Assembly (NCBI GenBank): GCA_017503645.1
Contig: JAFVSR010000037.1
Location: 1-64,000 of the forward strand
DNA from: Bacteroidaceae bacterium
GTDB taxonomy: Bacteria; Bacteroidota; Bacteroidia; Bacteroidales; Bacteroidaceae
Direction: 5' to 3'
DNA: 64,000 nucleotides
Shown one piece after another: positions 37,223 through 46,458 of the stretch (positions are counted from its first letter, which is position 1; every line of letters starts with the position of its first letter). Both the position numbers and the translations under genes were made by a program. The notes beneath the pieces are model-generated. The model made no database searches. It saw nothing but the letters and a program-made list of their open reading frames with translations, and was not told where the DNA came from.

Positions 37223-38560
37223 ATGAGCAACGAACAGGAATATATCAATCTCTTTTGCACGAACAGGGAGCTGATAGAAAAGCCCTGTGCGGCAATGCTC
37301 AATGAGGAGCGTGGCAAAGCATTTGAGAGATTCGAAGAGAGAGGCTTCCCCGGCATAAAGGAGGAGAATTGGCTGCACACAAACGTGGCTGCACAGTTCG
37401 CCACCGACTATGGTATGAACCTGGGGCGCGTAACCACTGAGGCCGGCACGCGCGACATATTCACCTGCGATGTTCCCAACCTGGGTACACACAAAGCATA
37501 TATAGTGAACGACTCGTTCCAGGCTGCAGCGAACAACAGCAGCCTGCCCACCGGTGTGTTGTTTGGCAGCCTCAATGCCATAGCTTCGGAGCAACCGGAA
37601 CTGCTGACACCATACTACAACAAACTTGCTGCAAATGGCGACAGCATTGCACAGTTCAACACTCTGTTTGTTCAGGATGGCATAGTGCTGTACATACCGC
37701 GCAACATAGAGATTAACGAGACAATACAGATTGTGAGCCTCTTGCAAAGCAAGGTGGAGATGATGTCGAACCGCCGTCTGCTTGTAATACTTGAGGAGGG
37801 GGCAAAAGCAAGCCTGCTTATGTGCGACCACTCCTCTGCTGCGCATAAATCGTTATCGACACAGGTGACCGAGGTGTTTGTCGGTGCCGGCGCATCGCTC
37901 GACATTTACGAGTTGGAGGAGACAAGCGAGAGTAACTGCCGCCTGACACACCTGTTTGTGCAGCAGCAGGCCGACAGCCGTTTCAACCACTGCAATATAA
38001 CCCTTACCAACGGGTTCACACGCAACTATGTGAATGTGCAGCTTGCAGGCAAGGGTGGCGATACAAACATCACAGGACTTGCCATTGGCGACCGCAAGCA
38101 ACACATAGACAACCGCACGCTCGTGGAGCACAAGACGAGCCACTGCACAAGCAACGAGCTCTATAAATACATACTCGACGAGGAGTCGGTGGGCATCTTT
38201 GCAGGTAAAATGCTCATTCAGCCCTGTGCGCAGCAGACCATATCGCAGCAGACCAACCGCAACCTATGTCTAACAAAATGCGCGCATATGTATGCCCAAC
38301 CACAGTTGGAGATATATGCCGACGACGTTAAGTGCAGCCACGGCTCCACAGTGGGGCAGCTCGACGAGAACGCGCTCTTTTATATGCAGCAGCGTGGTAT
38401 CCCCAAAGAGGAGGCCCGCCACCTGCTTATGTATGCCTTTGCCGGTGAAGTTTTCGAGAATATAAAGATAGAGGCGCTGCGCGACCGCCTGCACCTGTTG
38501 GTGGAGAAGCGTTTCCGTGGCGAGCTCAACCGCTGCAAAGGGTGTTCACTCTGTAAATAG
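37223..38560 (+). CDS. sufD: Fe-S cluster assembly protein SufD
   Basis: 445 residues, the partner of SufB in the scaffold. The N-terminal half is divergent (helical, ENWLHTNVAAQFATDYG); the C-terminal half has the beta-helix core and typical end: HGSTVGQLDENALFYMQQRG followed by EEARHLLMYAFAGE. It starts 1 base after sufC and leads into sufS after 8 bases. Confidence 0.95.
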   Translation: MSNEQEYINLFCTNRELIEKPCAAMLNEERGKAFERFEERGFPGIKEENWLHTNVAAQFATDYGMNLGRVTTEAGTRDIFTCDVPNLGTHKAYIVNDSFQAAANNSSLPTGVLFGSLNAIASEQPELLTPYYNKLAANGDSIAQFNTLFVQDGIVLYIPRNIEINETIQIVSLLQSKVEMMSNRRLLVILEEGAKASLLMCDHSSAAHKSLSTQVTEVFVGAGASLDIYELEETSESNCRLTHLFVQQQADSRFNHCNITLTNGFTRNYVNVQLAGKGGDTNITGLAIGDRKQHIDNRTLVEHKTSHCTSNELYKYILDEESVGIFAGKMLIQPCAQQTISQQTNRNLCLTKCAHMYAQPQLEIYADDVKCSHGSTVGQLDENALFYMQQRGIPKEEARHLLMYAFAGEVFENIKIEALRDRLHLLVEKRFRGELNRCKGCSLCK

Positions 38561-38568
38561 ATTCTATT

Positions 38569-39780
38569 ATGCTCAACCCGCAAGAAATAAGAAAGGAGTT
38601 TCCCATACTCACACAAACCGTGTATGGGAAACCCCTTATATACCTCGACAACGCGGCAACCACACAAAAGCCGCAATGTGTCATAGACGCCATAAGCAAT
38701 GCATACTGCACTATAAATGCCAATGTTCACCGCGGTGTGCACCACCTGTCACAGGTGGCAACCGAGGAGTTCGAGCAGGCACGCAGCATAGTGCAACAGT
38801 TCATTGGAGCCGCCCACAGCCACGAGATTATATTCACTCGCGGTACCACAGAGAGCATCAACCTTGTGGCAAGCTCATTTGGCAACACATTCCTGAAGGA
38901 GGGCGACGAGGTCATAATATCCACTATGGAGCATCACAGCAACATTGTGCCCTGGCAGATGCTGCGCGACCGCATAGGCATTGTACTGCGCGTGATACCC
39001 CTCACAAGCGACGAAAAGCTCGATATGGAGGCATACAAAGCCCTTTTCAACGAGCGCACCAAACTGGTGAGCATCGCACACGTATCGAACGTAATGGGTG
39101 TAACCAACCCTGTGAAGGAGTGCATAGAGATAGCGCACAACCATAATGTACCGGTGCTTATAGATGGTGCACAAAGCGCACCACACATAAAAATAGATGT
39201 GCAGGTGCTGGATGCCGATTTCTTTGTAATGAGCGGGCACAAAGTGTATGCCCCCACAGGCATAGGCGTGCTTTACGGCAAGGAGAAATGGCTAAACGCT
39301 ATGCAGCCATACCACGGCGGTGGCGAAATGATACAGACCGTTCGTTTCGAAAAGACCACATACAACGAACTGCCGTATAAATTTGAGGCAGGTACCCCCG
39401 ACTATGTGGGAGCTATTGCGTTGGGCAAAGCGCTCGAATGGGTAAACAGCATAGGTATTGAGAAGATTGCCGCACACGAGCAGATGCTCACCCGTTATGC
39501 CGTGGAGAAACTGCGTGAGATACCGCAGATGAGAATATTCGGCAAGCCCGACGGCGCAGCCGTTTCATTCCTTGTTGGCGACATACACCCTGCCGACCTG
39601 GGTACTATACTCGACCACCTAGGCATAGCCATACGCACCGGACACCACTGCGCACAGCCGCTGATAGACCATTTTGGAATACCGGGCACCGTGCGTGCAT
39701 CGTTTGCGGCATATAACACTAAAGAGGAGGTAGATATACTCGTAGAGGGCATCAAACGTGCTGTAAAAATGTTTTCATAA
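38569..39780 (+). CDS. sufS: Cysteine desulfurase SufS
   Basis: 403 residues. PLP enzyme that takes sulfur from cysteine for cluster assembly. Group II motifs: [38 protein letters not shown], the PLP-lysine Lys225 in [17 protein letters not shown], and the sulfur-accepting Cys361 in [10 protein letters not shown]. The stop codon overlaps the rnhB start by one base. No separate sufE or sufU lies in the window. Confidence 0.97.
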   Translation: MLNPQEIRKEFPILTQTVYGKPLIYLDNAATTQKPQCVIDAISNAYCTINANVHRGVHHLSQVATEEFEQARSIVQQFIGAAHSHEIIFTRGTTESINLVASSFGNTFLKEGDEVIISTMEHHSNIVPWQMLRDRIGIVLRVIPLTSDEKLDMEAYKALFNERTKLVSIAHVSNVMGVTNPVKECIEIAHNHNVPVLIDGAQSAPHIKIDVQVLDADFFVMSGHKVYAPTGIGVLYGKEKWLNAMQPYHGGGEMIQTVRFEKTTYNELPYKFEAGTPDYVGAIALGKALEWVNSIGIEKIAAHEQMLTRYAVEKLREIPQMRIFGKPDGAAVSFLVGDIHPADLGTILDHLGIAIRTGHHCAQPLIDHFGIPGTVRASFAAYNTKEEVDILVEGIKRAVKMFS

Positions 39781-40391
39781 TGCTCAAACGATTTCAAACT
39801 GAAGGTGTTATTGAGGCAGGGTGCGACGAGGCCGGCCGCGGATGCCTTGCAGGTGACGTATATGCCGCAGCAGTCATCCTGCCACCCGACTTTGAAAACG
39901 AGTTGTTGAACGATTCAAAGCAACTGACCGAGGCGCAACGCTACCGGTTGCGCAATATCATAGAGAAAGAGGCTGTAGCGTGGGCTGTGGGCATTGTTAC
40001 AGCGGCCGAAATTGACAAAATAAATATTCTGCGTGCATCAATCCTGGCGATGCACCGCGCGGTTGACAAGCTGAAGGTGCGCCCCGAACACCTGCTTATT
40101 GATGGCAACAGATTCAGCCCCTACCCCGGCATAACACACAACACCGTGGTTAAGGGCGATGCCACATATATGAGCATAGCCGCGGCATCAATCCTTGCAA
40201 AGACATATCGCGACGATTATATGCTTGCCATTGCAAAGGAGTACCCAATGTACGATTGGCAGAACAATAAGGGCTACCCCACTGCCAAACACCGTGCTGC
40301 CATACGGGAACACGGCACAACACCTCACCACCGAATGTCATTCAATCTTTTGGGCGAGGAGCCCAAGCAGTTGGAACTGGCGTTTGAGTAG
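39780..40391 (+). CDS. rnhB: Ribonuclease HII
   Basis: 203 residues. Cuts the RNA strand of RNA-DNA hybrids and removes single ribonucleotides. The signature [20 protein letters not shown] carries the first Asp-Glu of the active site; [22 protein letters not shown] and [20 protein letters not shown] complete it. The ATG at 39780 overlaps the sufS stop (TAATG). A strong shared terminator follows. Confidence 0.95.
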   Translation: MLKRFQTEGVIEAGCDEAGRGCLAGDVYAAAVILPPDFENELLNDSKQLTEAQRYRLRNIIEKEAVAWAVGIVTAAEIDKINILRASILAMHRAVDKLKVRPEHLLIDGNRFSPYPGITHNTVVKGDATYMSIAAASILAKTYRDDYMLAIAKEYPMYDWQNNKGYPTAKHRAAIREHGTTPHHRMSFNLLGEEPKQLELAFE

Positions 40392-40398
40392 AAATCAT

Positions 40399-40446
40399 AT
40401 AAGACCAAAAAAGGCTACCCATTCGGGTAGCCTTTTTTGGTCTTAT
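40399..40446. terminator. Bidirectional terminator between rnhB and tsf
   Basis: Perfect 22-bp stem (40399-40420 with 40425-40446), loop ATTC. A/T runs inside the stem at both sides give U tracts in both directions, so it can end the suf-rnhB transcript and the convergent ribosomal-protein transcript. Confidence 0.92.
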
Positions 40447-40458
40447 GCTATTTGCTAA

Positions 40459-41280
40459 TTACTCAGCACGCAATGTGAAACGCTGGAAGCCTGTTGCTGT
40501 GAGCTCCTTGTCGAAGCCCTTCAAGAAATCGGCAACAGAAATCTTCTCGTTCTGGCAGTAGCCCTGCTGCAAGAGGCAAACCTCTTTGTAGAACTTCTGG
40601 ATACGACCGTCGGCAATGCGAGCAATCATATTCTCGGGCTTGCCCTCCTCACGAGCTTTATCCTCGGCTACGGCACGCTCCTTTGCAACTACTGTGGGAT
40701 CGAGGTCCTCGCTTGTGAGAGCGAGAGGAGCCGATGCAGCAATCTGCATTGCAATCTCGTGACCAGCCTCCTCGTTAGCCTTTGTAAGAGCTACCATAGT
40801 GCAGAGCATATTCTTCTTCTGGTGGTTGTAGGTGTAGATATTCTCGCCCTCGAGAGTCTTGTAACCATCGAGTTCCATCTTCTCACCTGTGATACCTGTA
40901 CGAGCAACGATTGCATCCTGCACGGTACCCTCGCCAAGAGGAAGAGCCTGAACCTCCTCGATAGTCTTGCACTTTGCAGCAACTGCAGCGTCAAGAATAT
41001 CCTGTGTAAGTTTTATGAAATCGGCGTTTGTAGCAACGAAGTCTGTTTCGCACTTCAAAGCGATGATAGCAGCAAAGCCATTCTCAGCCTTTACAAGCAC
41101 GCAACCCTCAGAAGCCTCGCGGTCGCTACGTTTAGCAGCCACCAACTGTCCCTTCTTACGGATAATCTCAACAGCCTTGTCGAAATCGCCCTCAGCCTCT
41201 GTCAAAGCGTTCTTACAATCCATCATACCGGCTCCGGTCATTGTACGGAGCTTGGAAATATCAGCCATTGTTACAGCCAT
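40459..41280 (-). CDS. tsf: Elongation factor Ts
   Basis: 273 residues. Exchanges GDP for GTP on EF-Tu. N-terminal UBA-like domain (ISKLRTMTGAGMMDCKNALT), the EF-Tu-contacting motif ALKCETDFVATNADF (TDFV), then the dimerisation and core domains ending in AGLN-free short tail. It is the last gene of the rplM-rpsI-rpsB-tsf run, 43 bases after rpsB. An alternative start four codons later (41268) exists. Confidence 0.96.
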   Translation of the reverse strand: MAVTMADISKLRTMTGAGMMDCKNALTEAEGDFDKAVEIIRKKGQLVAAKRSDREASEGCVLVKAENGFAAIIALKCETDFVATNADFIKLTQDILDAAVAAKCKTIEEVQALPLGEGTVQDAIVARTGITGEKMELDGYKTLEGENIYTYNHQKKNMLCTMVALTKANEEAGHEIAMQIAASAPLALTSEDLDPTVVAKERAVAEDKAREEGKPENMIARIADGRIQKFYKEVCLLQQGYCQNEKISVADFLKGFDKELTATGFQRFTLRAE

Positions 41281-41323
41281 AGTAGTAATATTGTTTTAAG
41301 AATTAATAAATAAATGGAGTGAA

Positions 41324-42142
41324 TTACTCAGCAGCCTCGTTTGTCTCCTCGGCCTTGGCAGCGCGAGCACGTGTTGTGCGACGACGGGCGGGTTTCTTCT
41401 CTGCATTTTCCTCCTCGTTGTTCTCAGTAGCCTCGGCTGCGTCAACTTTCTCAACCTTACGCTCCTCCAAGCCCTCTGCGATAGCCGAGCAGCAAGCATC
41501 GAGGATAACCTCTACCGACTTTGTTGCATCGTCGTTTGCGGGGATTACGAAGTCGATGTCGTTGGGGTTTGAGTTTGTATCAACAATAGCGAATACGGGG
41601 ATACCAAGACGGTTAGCCTCGTGAACTGCAATATTCTCCTTCAAAACGTCAACTACGAAGATAGCCGAAGGAAGACGAGTAAGGTCGGCAATAGAACCAA
41701 GGTTCTTGTCGAGCTTAGCACGCTGACGAGAAATCTGAAGAATCTCGCGCTTTGAAAGGTTTGAATATGTACCGTCCTGTGTGAGTTTGTCGATAGTAGC
41801 CATCTTCTTCACAGCCTTACGGATTGTGGGGAAGTTTGTGAGCATACCACCGGGCCAACGCTCTATTACGTAGGGCATACCTACAGACTGTGCCTTCTCG
41901 GCTACAATCTCTTTGAGCTGTTTCTTTGTAGAAACAAAAAGTATTTTTTTGCCGCTTTTTGCGATTTGCTTAAGAGCCTCGGCAGCTGTGTCGGTCATAG
42001 CTGCTGTTTTGTGCAAATCGATGATGTGGATACCATTGCGCTCCATAAAGATATAGGGAGCCATAGCGGGATTCCATTTACGTTTCAAGTGACCGAAGTG
42101 TGCACCGGCCTCCAAAAGTGTGTCAAATGTAATTCTAGACAT
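41324..42142 (-). CDS. rpsB: Ribosomal protein S2
   Basis: 272 residues. Typical S2 phrases: LLEAGAHFGHLKRKWNPAMA, IYIF-like start MAPYIFMERNGIHIIDLHKT, KILFVSTKKQLKEIV, ERWPGGMLTNFPTIRKAVKK and VDTNSNPNDIDFVIPANDDA. The last ~40 residues are an acidic then Arg/Ala-rich extension (KPARRRTTRARAAKAEET) that goes beyond the E. coli protein and is common in Bacteroidota. Confidence 0.96.
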   Translation of the reverse strand: MSRITFDTLLEAGAHFGHLKRKWNPAMAPYIFMERNGIHIIDLHKTAAMTDTAAEALKQIAKSGKKILFVSTKKQLKEIVAEKAQSVGMPYVIERWPGGMLTNFPTIRKAVKKMATIDKLTQDGTYSNLSKREILQISRQRAKLDKNLGSIADLTRLPSAIFVVDVLKENIAVHEANRLGIPVFAIVDTNSNPNDIDFVIPANDDATKSVEVILDACCSAIAEGLEERKVEKVDAAEATENNEEENAEKKPARRRTTRARAAKAEETNEAAE

Positions 42143-42191
42143 TTTGTTTGATTTTTTAATTGTTTACCTTCTTTTTAGTTAATTTTTAACC

Positions 42192-42238
42192 AACCTCTCG
42201 GGTAGCCCACCAAATGAACCGTGAGGTCCCGAGTGGTT
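42192..42238 (-). promoter_or_regulatory. Candidate structured leader of rpsB
   Basis: In the 128-nt gap between rpsI and rpsB, the minus strand has AACCACTCGGG (42238-42228) and CCCGAGAGGTT (42202-42192), which pair over 10 bp with one mismatch. The loop contains ACCTCACGG and TGGTGGGCT. It is neither followed by a T run at once nor next to the start codon, so a ribosomal-protein-binding leader or a processing site seems more likely than a plain terminator. Confidence 0.4.
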
Positions 42239-42270
42239 TAGATACTAAACGTATATTTCGAGACCGAATA

Positions 42271-42657
42271 TTAACGTTTACTGAACTGGAATCTACGACG
42301 AGCCTTGGGCTGACCGGGTTTCTTACGCTCAACCTCACGAGCATCGCGGGTAAGGAATCCTTCTGAACGCAAAGCCTTCTTGTCGTCGGCGTTAATCTTC
42401 ACAAGAGCACGTGCAATTGCAAGACGCAATGCCTGTGACTGACCTGTGTAACCGCCACCGTCAAGGTTTACTTTGATATCGTATTTCTCCACTACATCCA
42501 AAGTCATCAGAGGCTGTTTTACAACATACTGAAGAATGCTTGAGGGGAAATATACCTGCAGATCCTTATTGTTGATAGTAATTTTTCCGGTACCTTCAGT
42601 AACGAAAATACGGGCAACTGCGCTTTTACGTCTGCCTAATGCATTTACCATTTCCAT
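42271..42657 (-). CDS. rpsI: Ribosomal protein S9
   Basis: 128 residues. ALGRRKSAVARIFVTEGTGK at the start, DKKALRSEGFLTRDAREVER and the basic end KKPGQPKARRRFQFSKR are diagnostic. The C-terminal SKR tail reaches the ribosomal P site. It follows rplM after 8 bases. Two starts (42657 or 42651) are possible. Confidence 0.97.
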   Translation of the reverse strand: MEMVNALGRRKSAVARIFVTEGTGKITINNKDLQVYFPSSILQYVVKQPLMTLDVVEKYDIKVNLDGGGYTGQSQALRLAIARALVKINADDKKALRSEGFLTRDAREVERKKPGQPKARRRFQFSKR

Positions 42658-42665
42658 CTGCTGTA

Positions 42666-43127
42666 TTATTTATAAGAGTTAATATCGATTGTTTTGGGAG
42701 TCTGAGCAGCGTGGTTGTGCTCGGGGCCCTCATAAATGTAGAGGTTGTTCAACAGGTGATCGCCAAGACGGTTCTTGGGGAGCATACCTCTTACTACGTG
42801 CTTAACAAGACGCTCGTAGCCTTTGTAACCCTTAGCTACATCGGCGGGGCTGAAAGACTTCTGACCACCGGGATAACCTGAGAAACGGAGATATACGCGG
42901 TCTGTCCACTTGTTACCTGTCATTTTAACTTTGTTTGCGTTGATGATAATTACATTATCGCCGCAATCTACGTTGGGAGTAAAGCTGGGTTTGTATTTAC
43001 CCCTCAAAAGCTTGGCAACCTTTGTACCAAGACGACCAATAACCTGGTCTGTTGCATCAACAACAACCCACTCTTTCTGAGCAGTTGCCTTGTTCACTGA
43101 AATTGTTTTGTAACTTAAAGTATCCAC
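42666..43127 (-). CDS. rplM: Ribosomal protein L13
   Basis: 153 residues. WVVVDATDQVIGRLGTKVAK, LLRGKYKPSFTPNVDCGDNV, and VRGMLPKNRLGDHLLNNLYI are L13 signatures. The start appears to be a GTG at 43127; no in-frame ATG gives the full N-terminus. It is the first gene of the ribosomal run and has a ~180-nt leader from its own promoter. Confidence 0.96.
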   Translation of the reverse strand: MDTLSYKTISVNKATAQKEWVVVDATDQVIGRLGTKVAKLLRGKYKPSFTPNVDCGDNVIIINANKVKMTGNKWTDRVYLRFSGYPGGQKSFSPADVAKGYKGYERLVKHVVRGMLPKNRLGDHLLNNLYIYEGPEHNHAAQTPKTIDINSYK

Positions 43128-43307
43128 TTTAATTCCTTTTAATTAGTTAATAATTCCATTTCCTCGATACCTCTCTGCTTGAACCTCACGGAATTAGGTG
43201 TTGCAGAAACCCTCTTCACGCCTGCCCGACCAATTGGCTGGATTGCGTACTGCAGCAAACTCAGAGACCTAAGATATCGACTGCCCGCATGGCGGGCTGA
43301 TAATAAT
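43128..43307 (-). promoter_or_regulatory. Long structured leader of the rplM-rpsI-rpsB-tsf operon
   Basis: About 180 nt lie between promoter and the rplM start. Hairpins seen: GCCCGC/GCGGGC at 43283-43297, and TAATTCC (43151-43157) with GGAATTA (43190-43196) enclosing a ~32-nt purine-rich loop 24 nt before the start codon. This fits a ribosomal-protein autoregulatory leader; from memory, an L13 leader class has been described in Bacteroidia. A 116-codon reading frame across this stretch overlaps tRNA-Leu and is not considered real. Confidence 0.55.
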
Positions 43308-43314
43308 CGGCCTG

Positions 43315-43345
43315 CAAAATTACTTTTTTTCAATGAGATAGGCAA
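43315..43345 (-). promoter_or_regulatory. Promoter of the rplM operon
   Basis: Minus strand: TTGC (43345-43342), 19 nt, TAATTTTG (43322-43315). Confidence 0.75.
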
Positions 43346-43382
43346 GCAATTGAAAGTTTTTTTCAAAAAAATTGCATTTTTC

Positions 43383-43413
43383 TTTGCTTGGTAAACAAAA
43401 AGCATTACCTTTG
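43383..43413 (+). promoter_or_regulatory. Promoter of tRNA-Leu
   Basis: TTTG at 43383-43386, exactly 19 nt, TACCTTTG at 43406-43413; the tRNA begins 24 bases later. It is divergent from the rplM promoter, 38 bases apart. Confidence 0.85.
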
Positions 43414-43437
43414 CATCGCAATTACGAAAAAGCAATT

Positions 43438-43519
43438 GCCCAGATGGCGGAATCGGTAGACGCGCTGGTCTCAAACACCAGTGGGGCAACCCATCCCGGT
43501 TCGATCCCGGGTCTGGGTA
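43438..43519 (+). tRNA. tRNA-Leu (CAA)
   Basis: 82 nt with acceptor arms GCCCAGA and TCTGGGT (a G-U at the first pair), discriminator A, a D-loop GGCGGAATCGGTAGACGC, anticodon stem CTGGT/ACCAG with loop CTCAAAC (anticodon CAA), a type II variable arm (GTGGGGCAACCCAT), and a T-arm CCGGTTCGATCCCGG. Confidence 0.95.
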
Positions 43520-43522
43520 CTG

Positions 43523-43552
43523 AAAAGGAGGATTTGTAGAAATCCTCCTTTT
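43523..43552 (+). terminator. Terminator of tRNA-Leu
   Basis: AAAAGGAGGATTT (43523-43535), loop GTAG, complement 43540-43552, continued by more T. Confidence 0.9.
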
Positions 43553-43575
43553 TTTATGCGATAAAAATCAATTGT

Positions 43576-43606
43576 TTTGCCAAAAGCAGAATTATGTTTA
43601 TATTTG
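43576..43606 (+). promoter_or_regulatory. Promoter of the two GT2 genes
   Basis: TTTG at 43576-43579, 19 nt, TATATTTG at 43599-43606. The leader before the ATG at 43701 is about 88 nt and shows no clear structure. Confidence 0.75.
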
Positions 43607-43700
43607 TGATAAAACACGAATACAAACCATTTAAGGCGCACTGCAAGAACATTTCGCACAGGCGGCAAAGCCGCATACAAAAGATAGAGATTAAGACAAT

Positions 43701-44540
43701 ATGCAAACTACATATAATAAGGTAATAGTTCTGCTATCGACCTACAACGGAGAAAAATACTTGCAAGAGCAACTCGAATCGCTTGCAGCACAAGAGGATG
43801 TTGAGGTTGAAATTTTAGCCAGGGACGATGGTTCAAAGGACGGCACTACCGCCATATTAAACGAATGGCAGGAGCGCGGCCTGCTAAAATGGTACAGCAC
43901 CACAAACATTGGTTGTTGTAAAAGTTTTATGAGCCTGCTTGAAACCGCAGCCGACGGAGCATACTACGCATTCTGCGACCAGGATGACGTGTGGCTGCCA
44001 AACAAACTGAAGCTGACAATGGACAAGATGGCGGTAACAGAAAAGGAGAACCCGGGCAAGCCAATCATCATACACACCGATATGAACGTGGTGGATGAGA
44101 ATCTGAACATCATACACGAATCGTTCTGGCGCTCTTCGGGCCTGCGCCCCGACATCCTAAAGACATTCCCCTACCTGTGTACCTGCAACAGCGTTAACGG
44201 TTGCACCATAGTAATGAACTCGGCGGCACGCAGGCTCATACTCGACAAGTATGTGGAGCAAGAAACCATTATACACGATGTGATATCGGCTCTCACCGTC
44301 GCATATTACGGTGGCATCATAGATTACGTGGAAACACCCACAATGCTATACCGCCAGCACTCGAACAATGTGGTGGGCGCAATGCAATATAACAAGATGC
44401 AAGCCCTGAAAGAGCGCATAGGCAACATAGGGCGGGTACTGCGCAAGAACCGCGACACATTCAAAGGAGCCAACAAGATTGGCAGAATATCCATCCTCAA
44501 CTACATATACCACAAGATAAAATACCTTATAATACGCTGA
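43701..44540 (+). CDS. GT2-family glycosyltransferase (rhamnosyltransferase-like)
   Basis: 279 residues. GT-A fold start VIVLLSTYNGEKYLQEQLES, nucleotide-binding ILARDDGSKDGTTAIL and the DXD-like FCDQDDVWLPNKL are the marks of family 2 enzymes that use NDP-sugars. The C-terminal part (YRQHSNNVVGA, then a short hydrophobic tail) is like rhamnosyl- or similar transferases of O-antigen loci. It lies one base before the next GT gene. It would add one sugar to a lipid-linked glycan on the cytoplasmic side. Confidence 0.88.
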   Translation: MQTTYNKVIVLLSTYNGEKYLQEQLESLAAQEDVEVEILARDDGSKDGTTAILNEWQERGLLKWYSTTNIGCCKSFMSLLETAADGAYYAFCDQDDVWLPNKLKLTMDKMAVTEKENPGKPIIIHTDMNVVDENLNIIHESFWRSSGLRPDILKTFPYLCTCNSVNGCTIVMNSAARRLILDKYVEQETIIHDVISALTVAYYGGIIDYVETPTMLYRQHSNNVVGAMQYNKMQALKERIGNIGRVLRKNRDTFKGANKIGRISILNYIYHKIKYLIIR

Positions 44541-44541
44541 T

Positions 44542-45324
44542 ATGACACCGAAAATTTCCATAATAACCATCAGTTTCAACAGCGAAAAAACCATTGAAGA
44601 AACTATCAGAAGTGTAGTATCACAGAACTATGCCAACTTGGAATATGTAATTATCGATGGTGGTTCCACCGACAGCACATTAAAAATTGTGGAAAAATAC
44701 CGCAACAAGATAACCACTGTAATTTCGGAACCCGACAAGGGCATAAGCGATGCGTTCAACAAAGGAATAAAACAGGCCACAGGAGAAATAATAGGCATCA
44801 TAAATTCCGACGACGTGCTGCTGCCAGGCGCATTGCAAGCCGTTGCCGCTACATACGAGCCCGGTGTTAGCGTTTACCGTGGCAACGTGCTAATTTGGGA
44901 CAACGACACAAAAATAACAGCCTATCCCTCTATGAAATTCCCCCTGCACACATTCAAAAAACGCATTGTGTGCCACCAGGGAACATTCATCACAAAAGAG
45001 GCCTACGAAAGGTACAATGGCTACAAGACACACTTCCGCTATATGATGGATGCAGAGTTGCTGGTGCGCCTTTACGAAGGTGGTGAAAAATTCAAATACA
45101 TCCCTGCCGACCTTGCGATGTTCCGCATAGGCGGTGTAACAAGCAGTTCGTTCCTTAAAAAGACCGGTGAGATTGAGCGCTTCTTTCGCGAGAATGGCGC
45201 AAGCCTGCTCTACGCAAAAACACACGTTCTGCTATTCATCATCACAAACTCCATTCTCACCGTGGTGAGAGCCATAGGACTTGCAAACGTTGCCAAACGG
45301 ATAAAATTCCGCCTTTGCAGATAA
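44542..45324 (+). CDS. GT2-family glycosyltransferase (WcaA-like)
   Basis: 260 residues. ISIITISFNSEKTIEETIRS, YVIIDGGSTDSTLKIVEKYR, SEPDKGISDAFNKGIKQATG and GIINSDDVLLPGAL are typical of GT2 enzymes of colanic-acid/O-antigen loci. A C-terminal hydrophobic segment (LLFIITNSILTVVRAIGLA) may tether it to the membrane. It is cotranscribed with the preceding GT2 gene and ends at a palindromic terminator shared with the opposite polymerase gene. Confidence 0.9.
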   Translation: MTPKISIITISFNSEKTIEETIRSVVSQNYANLEYVIIDGGSTDSTLKIVEKYRNKITTVISEPDKGISDAFNKGIKQATGEIIGIINSDDVLLPGALQAVAATYEPGVSVYRGNVLIWDNDTKITAYPSMKFPLHTFKKRIVCHQGTFITKEAYERYNGYKTHFRYMMDAELLVRLYEGGEKFKYIPADLAMFRIGGVTSSSFLKKTGEIERFFRENGASLLYAKTHVLLFIITNSILTVVRAIGLANVAKRIKFRLCR

Positions 45325-45341
45325 AGGAAACACCATACAAC

Positions 45342-45369
45342 AAAGGGCTATGCCGCGGCATAGCCCTTT
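45342..45369. terminator. Bidirectional terminator between the GT2 genes and the polymerase gene
   Basis: Perfect palindrome, AAAGGGCTATGCCG (45342-45355) with its complement at 45356-45369, followed by ATTTTG on the plus strand. Confidence 0.85.
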
Positions 45370-45415
45370 ATTTTGTGTTATGGATTTATGAATGAAAGAG
45401 GCTGATTACCCAATA

Positions 45416-46453
45416 CTACACATAAATCACCGAATTATATACCAGACTTATAAACAGCAGCACACCTGCGACGGTAATAACCAGCAGATTGCCCAACCAA
45501 CCCGGTTTCACCGTATAATAGAGCATTGGGAAAAGAACAATCTCCACAACGCCAAGCAGTTCATTCATACGCATAGCCACCACCGGCATCTCGCACAGAA
45601 CCACCCACGCAGCAATGGAAATAATCTCTACCTTCAATAGCAGATACACATATTTGTTATATTCATAAATAAGCGAACTCTTCCACAACAGGAATAGCGT
45701 CATCGCTATTTTAGTGAGAAGCACAAGATTAAACACGTTAATTTCATCCCACACTCCGCCACTCGACTGCAAGGCCTGATACAGCTGCAGTTTTTCCTCA
45801 AAGTATGGAATGGGAATGGAGGTGAGCACACTGATGTGCAGGAAATAGAGTATATATGCAGCCGGTATTATCGAAAGATAAAAATAGTACTGCCACTTCT
45901 TGAATGGCTTGCCATCGAAAAAGACAAAGAAGAAGAGCACAACGGCGGTATAGTGAAAGAGCGTTGCAAAGAATGCAAACAACAGGAACTTGCGCCGTTG
46001 CTCATTGCCCAAATAATATAAAGCCACAAGAAAAAGACCGGCCGACACCCCCACCCTTATCTGGTTCATTTCGTGCAACAGATAGTAGTTGGACAGGTAC
46101 ACCAGCAACGACAGGAACCACAAATGCGAAAGCCTCTTCACAGCCAGTGCGTGAACAGCCAACGATATGAGCGCATATATAAGAAAGAGAAACGTCACAT
46201 CATCAAAAAACAATTCAACAAAAGAGGCTATAACAATAAATGATATCTCCGTGGTAATGGAGAAACTATTGTAATACATATCCACGTAGGTCACATAATC
46301 GTGGTCCACATCATCGGGGCGAAGGCCCGCCGCAAAAGCCATAACAACAGCAAGAACAAGCAAAGCATTCAGCCTTGTCCTCTCCGTAAGGCGGCCCTCC
46401 AGCAATGCAAGACAGCACAAAACGACAAACAGTGAAAATATTACAAGTGCCAC
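45416..46453 (-). CDS. EpsG-family polysaccharide polymerase (Wzy-like)
   Basis: 345 residues, about ten membrane helices. The opening loop FAAGLRPDDVDHDYVTYVDM is typical of EpsG proteins (AxR....D...Y), and LHEMNQIRVGVSAGLFLVAL matches the conserved central QIRQ/GL region. Such proteins join repeat units of exopolysaccharide at the periplasmic face. The start is a GTG at 46453, five bases after the acetyltransferase stop. It is the last gene of the minus-strand polysaccharide run. Confidence 0.8.
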   Translation of the reverse strand: MALVIFSLFVVLCCLALLEGRLTERTRLNALLVLAVVMAFAAGLRPDDVDHDYVTYVDMYYNSFSITTEISFIVIASFVELFFDDVTFLFLIYALISLAVHALAVKRLSHLWFLSLLVYLSNYYLLHEMNQIRVGVSAGLFLVALYYLGNEQRRKFLLFAFFATLFHYTAVVLFFFVFFDGKPFKKWQYYFYLSIIPAAYILYFLHISVLTSIPIPYFEEKLQLYQALQSSGGVWDEINVFNLVLLTKIAMTLFLLWKSSLIYEYNKYVYLLLKVEIISIAAWVVLCEMPVVAMRMNELLGVVEIVLFPMLYYTVKPGWLGNLLVITVAGVLLFISLVYNSVIYV

Positions 46454-46458
46454 ACCTA

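Noticed and set aside
43139..43489. 116-codon minus-strand frame upstream of rplM
   Set aside because: It overlaps tRNA-Leu and the promoter region and reads like non-coding sequence.
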